A stretch of 6,999 bases of DNA from Desulfobacterales bacterium (GTDB taxonomy: Bacteria; Desulfobacterota; Desulfobacteria; Desulfobacterales; JASFBJ01). Below are positions 1-5,801 of the stretch, in pieces. The translations under genes were made by a program, and so were the position numbers. Below the pieces are notes generated by a model. The model had not been told where the DNA came from. It was given only the letters and a program-made list of their open reading frames with translations, and made no database searches. The DNA is taken from positions 1-6,999 of the forward strand of contig JASFBJ010000190.1 in the NCBI GenBank assembly GCA_030149585.1, in the 5' to 3' direction. How positions within the stretch are numbered: position 1 is the first letter of the stretch; the number at the start of each line of letters is the position of its first letter.

Positions 1-2
1 GT

Positions 3-40
3 ATACCCCGGGAAGTCATAAATTAGACATCCCGGGGTAT
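3..40. repeat. GC-rich inverted repeat / stem-loop in the leader
   Basis: The arms ATACCCCGGGA (3-13) and TCCCGGGGTAT (30-40) are perfectly complementary over 11 bp. Inside them an A-A mismatch is followed by three more pairs (GTC 15-17 with GAC 26-28), leaving an 8-nt AT-rich loop (18-25). The run is conspicuous because the surrounding leader is very AT-rich. No T-tract follows it on the + strand, so it is not a canonical intrinsic terminator for an upstream + strand gene. It could be a terminator of unusual form, a 5' mRNA structure, a bipartite protein-binding site or a dispersed genomic repeat. The sequence shows the symmetry; its role is unknown. Confidence 0.75.
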
Positions 41-52
41 TGACTGGTCAAT
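39..52. promoter_or_regulatory. Operator-like palindrome ahead of the operon
   Basis: ATTGACTGGTCAAT has perfect 6-bp arms (ATTGAC/GTCAAT) around a 2-bp centre. It begins within the last two bases of the upstream inverted repeat and lies 46 nt before the ligase start codon. Short palindromes of this size are typical operators of dimeric TetR- or GntR-type regulators, which often control acyl-CoA catabolic operons. It also contains a TTGACT hexamer that could serve as a -35 box, so a bound repressor would block the promoter. The symmetry is seen; the operator function is inferred, and no regulator gene is in the window. Confidence 0.4.
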
Positions 53-66
53 TTATCAAATTTAAT
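40..66 (+). promoter_or_regulatory. Candidate sigma-70-type promoter
   Basis: TTGACT (40-45) matches five of six bases of the -35 consensus, and TTTAAT (61-66) matches five of six of the -10 consensus. The spacer is only 15 nt, shorter than the preferred 17, and the region is so AT-rich that -10-like hexamers are expected by chance. It lies in the only sizeable non-coding stretch before the gene block, so a promoter here is reasonable, but this exact placement is weakly supported. Confidence 0.25.
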
Positions 67-98
67 TTTAAAAAAAATATAAAGGTTATCAGCATAAA

Positions 99-1625
99 AT
101 GAATCTTGCACAAGAATTACAATCAAAATTTAAGCTCTATTCAAAGAAAACAGCAATCAATTTTGAAGAGGTGATTTATACATATGATGATATATATAAA
201 GCTGTTAATCAAGTTTCTGAATTACTGCAACTTCAAGGTGTAAAAAAAGGAGATCGGGTTGCGGTTCAGGTTTCTAAAAGCCCTGAAATAATCTTTTTTC
301 ACATTGCAGCAATGGCTGCTGGTGCTATTGTGTTACACCTTAATGAGGACTATAAATCACCGGAGGTACAATATTTTATAGAAGATTCAAATAGTACATT
401 GCTGATAACTGATTCAAAAAATTATCTGAAATCCAAAAAAGTGCTTTCAAGCTTTGCAGACCTGCAAATATTAACAACAGATCAAAAAATTCCTGGACTT
501 GCTTTTTTACCGGATGAACTAAAAAGGTGTCTTTGTCTATCAGAACCTGCATACACTACTGGCGACGATGATATTGCCATGCTCCTCTATACTTCCGGAA
601 CAACCGGAAAACCAAAAGGGGCAATGATTTCCCACAGCGCATTAGCCGAAAATATGGAAGACCTTCATGAACTGTGGAAACTTTCTCAGCAGGATATCTC
701 CCTTCACACTCTGCCACTTGTGCACGGGCATGGATTAATTCTGGCACTTCAGGGAGCCTTGGAGGCCGGAGCAATGACGATAATGCATCGCCGGTTTGAT
801 CCAGACCATGTATGGAACACCATTGAGAAAGAAAAATGTACTTTATTTATGGGGGTTCCAACCATATATCAAAGAATGTTGGAATCTTTGAAAAAAAGAG
901 CTCATAAGCCGGATCTTGGTTCCATGCGCCTTTTTACCTGCGGTTCAGCTCCCTTATCCAAAAATCTCTTCAACTCTTTTAAAAAGGCCACAGGGTACAC
1001 AATACTGGAAAGATACGGATTAACAGAAACACTGGTCATTGCTTCCAACCCTTATGAGGTTAAGTTGAGAAAAGCAAAAAGCATTGGGTTTCCTCTGCAA
1101 GGGGTTGCGGTCCGACTTATCGGAAAGAATGCCGGGGATGTAAAGCCGGGTGAAATCGGCGAGGTTTGCGTTAAGGGAAATAATGTATATAAGGGATACT
1201 GGAATAACCCTGAAGAAACGAAAAAGACCTTTCTTGAAGGGTGGTTTAGAACCGGAGACCTGGGATATCAGGACCCAAAGGATAACATGCGGCTTTATCT
1301 TGTTGGCCGATCAAAGGAAATGATTATCAGCGGGGGTTATAATGTTTACCCCAAAGAGGTTGAAAATTGTCTTGAAAAACAATCAGAAGTAATGGAATCC
1401 GCGGTTTTTGCACTACCTGACCCTGATTATGGGGAAAAAGTTGTTGCTGCCGTCATACTGAAAAATGACGCAAATATAACTGAAGAAAAACTGCGAATAT
1501 TTTGTAAAAAAAACATAGCCTCCTACAAATGCCCCAAAAGCATATTTTTCCTGGATGAATTACCACGAAATGCAATGGGCAAAATTTTAAAAAATGAACT
1601 GCAAAATATCATTCTCAAAGGCTAA
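99..1625 (+). CDS. AMP-forming acyl-CoA ligase, MatB-like
   Basis: This 508-residue cytosolic adenylate-forming enzyme should activate a carboxylic acid with ATP, through an acyl-AMP, to its CoA thioester. The ATP loop YTSGTTGKPKG is at 164-174, ERYGLTET at 304-311, the TGD motif at 385-387 (Asp387), the hinge region GRSKEMIISGGYNVYPKE at 403-420, and the C-terminal catalytic lysine in PRNAMGK (Lys495). Length is normal for the family. The stretch from LERYGLTET through SNPYE, the GFPLQGV segment and GGYNVYPKE resembles malonyl-CoA synthetases (MatB/ACSF3 type) more than fatty acyl or acetyl-CoA synthetases, as judged from memory of family sequences. A short- or medium-chain dicarboxylate or branched acid is therefore possible, but the substrate cannot be assigned. 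AAAGG (81-85) lies 13 nt before the ATG, a rather long spacing. It is the first gene of the block, with mutase 1 starting 8 nt after its stop, so its product is probably the mutase substrate or its precursor. Confidence 0.93.
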   Translation: MNLAQELQSKFKLYSKKTAINFEEVIYTYDDIYKAVNQVSELLQLQGVKKGDRVAVQVSKSPEIIFFHIAAMAAGAIVLHLNEDYKSPEVQYFIEDSNSTLLITDSKNYLKSKKVLSSFADLQILTTDQKIPGLAFLPDELKRCLCLSEPAYTTGDDDIAMLLYTSGTTGKPKGAMISHSALAENMEDLHELWKLSQQDISLHTLPLVHGHGLILALQGALEAGAMTIMHRRFDPDHVWNTIEKEKCTLFMGVPTIYQRMLESLKKRAHKPDLGSMRLFTCGSAPLSKNLFNSFKKATGYTILERYGLTETLVIASNPYEVKLRKAKSIGFPLQGVAVRLIGKNAGDVKPGEIGEVCVKGNNVYKGYWNNPEETKKTFLEGWFRTGDLGYQDPKDNMRLYLVGRSKEMIISGGYNVYPKEVENCLEKQSEVMESAVFALPDPDYGEKVVAAVILKNDANITEEKLRIFCKKNIASYKCPKSIFFLDELPRNAMGKILKNELQNIILKG

Positions 1626-1633
1626 TTCTTAAA

Positions 1634-3238
1634 ATGGATAATCAGCAAAATAATAAAAAACATATAAATCTTTCAGGTTTTAAGATCAAGGCTCTCTATG
1701 ACCCGAAAGATATTTCCCAAATTGATTTTGATAATGATATCGGGGAACCTGGTCAATATCCCTATACCAGGGGGGTTTATAAAACCATGTACCGCGAAAG
1801 GCCCTGGACTATCCGCCAGTTGGGCTCTTTAGATTCTCCTGCCCTGGCCAACGAGCGTATAAGGCAATTAATTGATATGGGAGCCACCGGGGTCAGCATC
1901 TGTTTTGATATGCCCACTATCATGGGAAGAGATTCAGATGATCCTTTGGCAGAAGGTGAGGTCGGGAGCTGCGGCGGTGTGGCTGTTGACAGTCTGGCGG
2001 ATATGCGCAATTTACTTGATGGGATTGCATTGGACCAAATAAGCGTTAATCTGGTTTCCAACTCCCAGTCATCAGTCATTCTGGCAATGTTTGTTGCAGC
2101 AGCCAAAGAACAGGGAGCTGCGCTGGAAAAACTTAGCGGCACCATGCAAAATGATATTTTAAAAGAGTATCAGGCCCAAAAGTCTTTCTATTTCCCGCCA
2201 AGACCTTCCATGCGGTTAACCATTGATACCATAAGTTTTTGCAATAATTTTCTGCCGCGCTTCAATCCTGTCAGTATCAGTGGCTATCATCTGGCTTCGG
2301 CAGGGGCCACTCCTGTCCAGGAACTGGCTTTTACTCTGGCTAATGGTTTTACATATGTTGAGGAAGGAATCAAGGCCGGACTATCGGTAGACAGTTTTGC
2401 TCCGAGGCTCTCATTTTTCTTTAAAGTCCATAATGATTTTTTTGAAAATATTGCCAAATACCGGGCAGCTCGCCGCATTTGGGCCAAAATAATGCGGGAA
2501 AAATTTAAAGCCACTGATGAGCGTTCCCTGCGCTTTAGGGTTCATACTCAAACCTCGGGTTCTTCCCTTACTGCCCAGCAGGCTGAAAATAATATAATCA
2601 GGATCTCGCTGCAAGCCCTTTCCGCAACCCTGGCCGGAACCCAGTCTTTGCACACCAATGCCTTTGATGAAGCGCTTTCCATCCCGACTCCAAGATCTGA
2701 GCAGCTCGCTCTAAGAACCCAGCAAATTATAGCCCATGAAAGCGGTGTTACCAATACCATTGATCCTCTGGCTGGTTCATATTATGTTGAATCTCTAACC
2801 AACCAGATGGAAAAAGAGTGTAACCAGTATTTTAAAGAGATCGAAGGTCTGGGCGGAGTTATTTCAGCAATTGAAAAGGGATATTTTCAAAAAGAGATTT
2901 CAGATGCCGCGTTTAATTATCAACAGGATCTGGAACAAAAACAGCGAATTATTATTGGTCTCAATAAATATGTGCAAGAGGAAGACACTCAAGTCGAGCT
3001 AAGGGAAACAGATCCTGCCTTTGAAAAAAACAAAATAAAAAGCCTGATTGACCTTAAAAAAAGCAGAAATCCTGATTTGGTTAAAAATCATTTAAACAAG
3101 ATCAAAAAGGTAATTCAGGGTTCGGATAATGTTATGCCTGTTTTGATTGCAGCAGTTGAAGCTGATCTCACGCTTGGTGAAATTATTGGGGTAATGCGGG
3201 AAGTATTTGGAGAATTTAAGGAAGAGTCTATTTATTAA
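1634..3238 (+). CDS. B12-dependent acyl-CoA mutase 1, large subunit
   Basis: This 534-residue protein is the substrate-binding TIM-barrel subunit of a methylmalonyl-CoA mutase-family enzyme. It lacks the C-terminal B12 domain, which is the separate gene at 3294-3686. Family landmarks are TRGVYKTMY (45-53), WTIRQ (58-62), FDMPT (91-95), GTMQNDILKEY (169-179), ISGYH with catalytic His219, HTQTSG (304-309) and the adenosyl-binding region HTNAFDE (340-346). Specificity positions, numbered by Propionibacterium methylmalonyl-CoA mutase: Tyr89 is Leu63, Arg207 is Gln182, His244 is His219, and Ala116 (Asp in 2-hydroxyisobutyryl-CoA mutase) is Cys90. Without the Arg it should not bind a free carboxylate, so methylmalonyl-CoA is unlikely. 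Gln is shared with isobutyryl-CoA and 2-hydroxyisobutyryl-CoA mutases, but Leu63/Cys90 matches neither exactly. AAAGG at 1617-1621, inside the ligase 3' end, precedes the ATG by 12 nt. The family call is secure; the substrate is unknown. Confidence 0.93.
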   Translation: MDNQQNNKKHINLSGFKIKALYDPKDISQIDFDNDIGEPGQYPYTRGVYKTMYRERPWTIRQLGSLDSPALANERIRQLIDMGATGVSICFDMPTIMGRDSDDPLAEGEVGSCGGVAVDSLADMRNLLDGIALDQISVNLVSNSQSSVILAMFVAAAKEQGAALEKLSGTMQNDILKEYQAQKSFYFPPRPSMRLTIDTISFCNNFLPRFNPVSISGYHLASAGATPVQELAFTLANGFTYVEEGIKAGLSVDSFAPRLSFFFKVHNDFFENIAKYRAARRIWAKIMREKFKATDERSLRFRVHTQTSGSSLTAQQAENNIIRISLQALSATLAGTQSLHTNAFDEALSIPTPRSEQLALRTQQIIAHESGVTNTIDPLAGSYYVESLTNQMEKECNQYFKEIEGLGGVISAIEKGYFQKEISDAAFNYQQDLEQKQRIIIGLNKYVQEEDTQVELRETDPAFEKNKIKSLIDLKKSRNPDLVKNHLNKIKKVIQGSDNVMPVLIAAVEADLTLGEIIGVMREVFGEFKEESIY

Positions 3239-3271
3239 GGAACGTGGAGGAAGTTATTTTGTCCTCGTTCC
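3239..3271 (+). other. Intercistronic hairpin between mutase 1 subunits
   Basis: Directly after the large-subunit stop codon, GGAACG (3239-3244) and AGGA (3248-3251) can pair with TCCTCGTTCC (3262-3271), leaving a TGG bulge and a 10-nt loop. A strong Shine-Dalgarno-like GGAGG (3246-3250) is buried in the left arm. No T-run follows, so it is not an intrinsic terminator. It may set subunit stoichiometry, protect an mRNA end or control coupling between the two subunit genes. The pairing is seen; the function is a guess. Confidence 0.45.
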
Positions 3272-3281
3272 GAAACCTGTC

Positions 3282-3285
3282 AGGA
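3282..3285 (+). promoter_or_regulatory. Ribosome binding site that fixes the small-subunit 1 start
   Basis: AGGA ends 8 nt before the ATG at 3294. This favours that ATG over a TTG at 3207 that is in frame but lies inside the 3' end of the mutase 1 large-subunit gene. Family alignment agrees, because B12-binding small subunits begin only a few residues before the (K/R)(I/V)L(I/L)A strand. Confidence 0.6.
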
Positions 3286-3293
3286 TAATTCAT

Positions 3294-3686
3294 ATGCTTA
3301 AAAAAAGAATTTTAATTGCAAAGCCTGGTTTAGACGGACATGACAGGGGCGCAAAAATCGTTGCAAGAGCTCTGCGTAATGCAGGTATGGAAGTAATTTA
3401 TACCGGTCTTCACCAAACTCCCAAACATATAGTAAATACTGCAATTGATGAAGATGTGGATGCAATTGGTTTAAGTGTTCTGTCCGGCGCTCATAAAACC
3501 GTATTTGCCAAGGTAACCTCTCTTTTAAAAGAAAAAGGCGTTGAGGATTTACTGGTTTTCGGGGGCGGCACTATTCCCAAAAAGGATTGGAATTTATTAA
3601 AGGCCATGGGGGTCGGTGAAATATTTACTCCTGGAACCGACACTCAATCCATTATAGATTATCTAAATAATGCTATAGGAAAATAA
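3294..3686 (+). CDS. B12-dependent acyl-CoA mutase 1, small B12-binding subunit
   Basis: This 130-residue Rossmann-like cobalamin-binding domain supplies adenosylcobalamin to the mutase 1 barrel. The base-off/His-on signature is complete: LDGHDRG with Asp14, axial-ligand His16 and Gly19, then SVL at 61-63 for the nucleotide tail and GGGTIP at 90-95. Lys10, equivalent to the lysine that hydrogen-bonds near the Asp-His pair in methylmalonyl-CoA mutase, is kept. Length matches stand-alone small subunits of isobutyryl- and 2-hydroxyisobutyryl-CoA mutases. The frame stays open upstream to a TTG at 3207, but residues from there show no family similarity and overlap the previous gene by 32 nt, so the ATG at 3294 was chosen. 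The gene lies 55 nt after its large-subunit partner and its stop is 5 nt before mutase 2, so cotranscription is very likely. Confidence 0.92.
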   Translation: MLKKRILIAKPGLDGHDRGAKIVARALRNAGMEVIYTGLHQTPKHIVNTAIDEDVDAIGLSVLSGAHKTVFAKVTSLLKEKGVEDLLVFGGGTIPKKDWNLLKAMGVGEIFTPGTDTQSIIDYLNNAIGK

Positions 3687-3691
3687 TAAAG

Positions 3692-5374
3692 ATGACAAAT
3701 CTCTTTAACAAAACAGCCCTTGATGAACTTGGCGAAAATAAAAAAACTTGGCAGGATAAATTTGATAAATCAAAAAAAATGGAGAATAAAAGCTACCAGA
3801 CCCTGTCCGGCATTCCAGTAAAACCGCTTTACACTCCTGCTGACCTGCCTGATATGGATGTCTTGCAGGATCTTGGGTTTCCCGGTCAGGCTCCCTTTGT
3901 GCGCGGAGTTCATCCTACCATGTATCGCGGCCGCACCTGGACAATGCGACAATTAGCAGGCTATGGACCGCCCGAAGAAACCAATAAACGCTATAAACTT
4001 CTTTTAGATGAAGGTGCCACCGGTATTAATGGTATTTTTGACTACCCTACTTTGCGCGGTTATGATTCAACAGATCCCGTTGCCCAAGCTGATTGCGGAC
4101 GAGGGGGCGTGGCAATTGATACCCTGGAAGATATGCGAATTCTATTTGACGGGATCCCTGTTGAAAAGGTCAGCAGCTCTCTTGTTACATGTCAGCCGAT
4201 TTGTAATATTACTGTCCAATCCATGTATTTCGCCAATGCGAAAAACAGGGGAGTCGATCTGAACCATCTTACCGGAACCAGCCAGAATGATTTTTTAATG
4301 GAAACATGCATGGCAACCGCTCCAGGTGTTTTGCCTCCTTTTGCATCATTCAAATTGAGCTGCGATGCCATTGAATTTTGCGCTAAATATGCGGCCCGCT
4401 GGAACCCTATCAGTTTTGCCGGTTATAACTACCGTGAAACCGGCTGCCGGGCTGATCAGGAGATTGCCTTTGTGATCGCCAATGCCATTGCCTGCATTGA
4501 TGAGATGCTTTCCAGGGGGTTGGATCTTGACAGTTTTGCACCTCGGCTCAGCTTTTTTCTTAACGGTCATAACGATTTTTTTGAAGAGATAGCCAAATAT
4601 CGGGCTGCCAGAAGAATCTGGTGCAATATCATGCAAAACCGTTTTAAAACCAAAAATCCCCGTTCCCAGACTTTTAGATTTCATGTTCAAACCGCTGGTG
4701 TTGCTTTAACAGCCCAGCAGCCCTTAAATAACATTGCCAGAGCAGCTTACCACGCTCTTGCGGCAGTTATGGGAGGAGCTCAATCGGTTCATATTGATGG
4801 ATATGATGAAGGCCTTTGCATTCCAACTGAACTATCGGCAATAACAGCATTGAGATCAAACCAGATCCTTCAGCTTGAAACCAGAGTAACCCAGACTATT
4901 GATCCATTAGGAGGTTCATATTTTATTGAATCTTTAACAAACCAGCTGGAAGAAAAGATATTAAATATTATCGCTGAAATCGACCAGCTTGGAGGAATTG
5001 TCAAGGCAACTGAAACCGGCTGGATTCATAACCAGGTGGCAGATGCCTCCTATGAATACCAGCAGGCGGTTGATAGAGGCGAAATTCCTGTGGTGGGCGT
5101 AAATTGCCATACCATGGAGGATGAAGTCCTGCCCATTGAGCTGTTTAAGGTACCTGAAACACTTGATATTCAAGCTCAAAAGCTTGCCCGCATAAAAAAG
5201 GAACGTAATAAGGATGAAGTTCAAAAAGCCATAGCTGATATTGCCCGTGGCTGCGAAAAAAATGAAAATTTAATGGAAATTATTATTGACGCAGTTCAAT
5301 CCTTTATTACTGAAGGAGAAATTACTGATGTCCTGAAATCAAATTACGGAGTCTGGGATCCTCCGCTTTTTTAA
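3692..5374 (+). CDS. Divergent B12-dependent acyl-CoA mutase 2, large subunit
   Basis: This 560-residue mutase-family TIM barrel is paralogous to mutase 1 and about 26 residues longer at the N-terminus. It resembles the layout of 2-hydroxyisobutyryl-CoA mutase large subunits, and AGGA at 3677-3680 supports this ATG. Kept landmarks: RGVHPTMYRGRTWTMRQ (71-87), FDYPTLRGYDS (116-126), GTSQND (195-200), APRLSFF (283-289), the AKYRAARRIW helix (301-310), HVQTAG (331-336) and Glu373. Methylmalonyl-CoA mutase Tyr89 is Leu88. The segment after QND is one residue longer and puts Ala208 or Thr209 where Arg207/Gln would be. Catalytic His244 is Asn246 (AGYN), Ser114 is Asn113, Ala116 is Ile115 and adenosyl-contact Asn366 is Asp369. 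It has cysteines at 135, 167, 171, 206, 224, 230, 252 and 268, in or near the barrel core. The intact scaffold and paired B12 subunit argue for an active enzyme with an unusual substrate, although a non-catalytic partner role cannot be excluded. Confidence 0.9.
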   Translation: MTNLFNKTALDELGENKKTWQDKFDKSKKMENKSYQTLSGIPVKPLYTPADLPDMDVLQDLGFPGQAPFVRGVHPTMYRGRTWTMRQLAGYGPPEETNKRYKLLLDEGATGINGIFDYPTLRGYDSTDPVAQADCGRGGVAIDTLEDMRILFDGIPVEKVSSSLVTCQPICNITVQSMYFANAKNRGVDLNHLTGTSQNDFLMETCMATAPGVLPPFASFKLSCDAIEFCAKYAARWNPISFAGYNYRETGCRADQEIAFVIANAIACIDEMLSRGLDLDSFAPRLSFFLNGHNDFFEEIAKYRAARRIWCNIMQNRFKTKNPRSQTFRFHVQTAGVALTAQQPLNNIARAAYHALAAVMGGAQSVHIDGYDEGLCIPTELSAITALRSNQILQLETRVTQTIDPLGGSYFIESLTNQLEEKILNIIAEIDQLGGIVKATETGWIHNQVADASYEYQQAVDRGEIPVVGVNCHTMEDEVLPIELFKVPETLDIQAQKLARIKKERNKDEVQKAIADIARGCEKNENLMEIIIDAVQSFITEGEITDVLKSNYGVWDPPLF

Positions 5375-5406
5375 AATATCCATGTAAATTTAAGGAAATA
5401 ATTCAG

Positions 5407-5790
5407 ATGCAAAATAAAAAAAGAGTATTAATCGCCCGTCTTGGTATGGATGCCCACTGGCGAGGCAGCGTTGTGGTCGCCAGAGCTATCAGGGATGCTG
5501 GTTTTGAAATTATCTATTTAGGCAATCAAACACCTGAGGCCATCGTAGAAATCGCGATTGAGGAAGATGTTGATATAATCGGACTCAGCACCCTTTCAGG
5601 CAACCACTTGATTTTGGCGCCCAAGGTCATTGAACTGCTTAAAACAAAAAAAATTGACGATAAAACTGTTATGATCGGAGGAACAATTCCACCGGATGAC
5701 GTGCCCATTCTTAAAAAGGCAGGTGTTGCGGGCGTTTTCGGCCCAGGCTCACCTTTGGATAAAATTGTTGAATTTGTGGCTAAATCATAA
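5407..5790 (+). CDS. B12-dependent acyl-CoA mutase 2, small B12-binding subunit
   Basis: This 127-residue stand-alone cobalamin-binding domain is the presumed partner of the divergent large subunit 32 nt upstream. The DxHxxG motif is MDAHWRG, with Asp15, axial-ligand His17 and Gly20. STL (61-63) and GGTIPP (91-96) complete the corrinoid site. It therefore looks competent to bind B12 base-off/His-on. Compared with small subunit 1, the usual DGHDRG core is altered to DAHWRG, and the lysine before it (Lys604 in methylmalonyl-CoA mutase) is Arg11. The surface near the cofactor has thus drifted together with the large subunit. AAGGA at 5392-5396 lies 10 nt before the ATG. The M24 gene starts 11 nt after its stop. 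Pairing with mutase 2 rather than mutase 1 is inferred from gene order. Confidence 0.92.
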   Translation: MQNKKRVLIARLGMDAHWRGSVVVARAIRDAGFEIIYLGNQTPEAIVEIAIEEDVDIIGLSTLSGNHLILAPKVIELLKTKKIDDKTVMIGGTIPPDDVPILKKAGVAGVFGPGSPLDKIVEFVAKS

Positions 5791-5801
5791 GGTAATATAA
5801 T

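Noticed and set aside
3..40. Intrinsic terminator of an upstream gene
   Set aside because: The stem is strong but no T-tract follows on the + strand. A minus-strand terminator would need sequence beyond the window edge, so the question stays open rather than supported.
1777..2145. 122-codon open frame on the minus strand inside mutase 1
   Set aside because: It is antisense to a strongly conserved gene, has no recognisable domain, and is explained by the codon pattern of the real gene.
3207..3293. Upstream in-frame extension of small subunit 1 from a TTG codon
   Set aside because: It overlaps the end of the large-subunit gene, has no family similarity, and the ATG at 3294 has a well-placed AGGA; the open frame is probably chance.
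1634..3686. Annotation of pair 1 as methylmalonyl-CoA mutase
   Set aside because: The Tyr89 and Arg207 positions are Leu and Gln, which is incompatible with the known methylmalonyl-CoA binding mode.
4008..4262. 84-codon + strand frame inside mutase 2
   Set aside because: It is a shadow in another frame of a conserved mutase region, with no protein family resemblance.
3692..5374. Mutase 2 as a decaying pseudogene
   Set aside because: The frame is intact over 560 codons, the scaffold motifs are well kept, and changes are concentrated in the pocket and matched by an intact B12 subunit.
3692..5790. Pair 2 as a canonical 2-hydroxyisobutyryl-CoA mutase
   Set aside because: The overall length and N-terminus fit, but the Ile, Asp, Gln and His positions of that enzyme are Leu88, Ile115, Ala208/Thr209 and Asn246.
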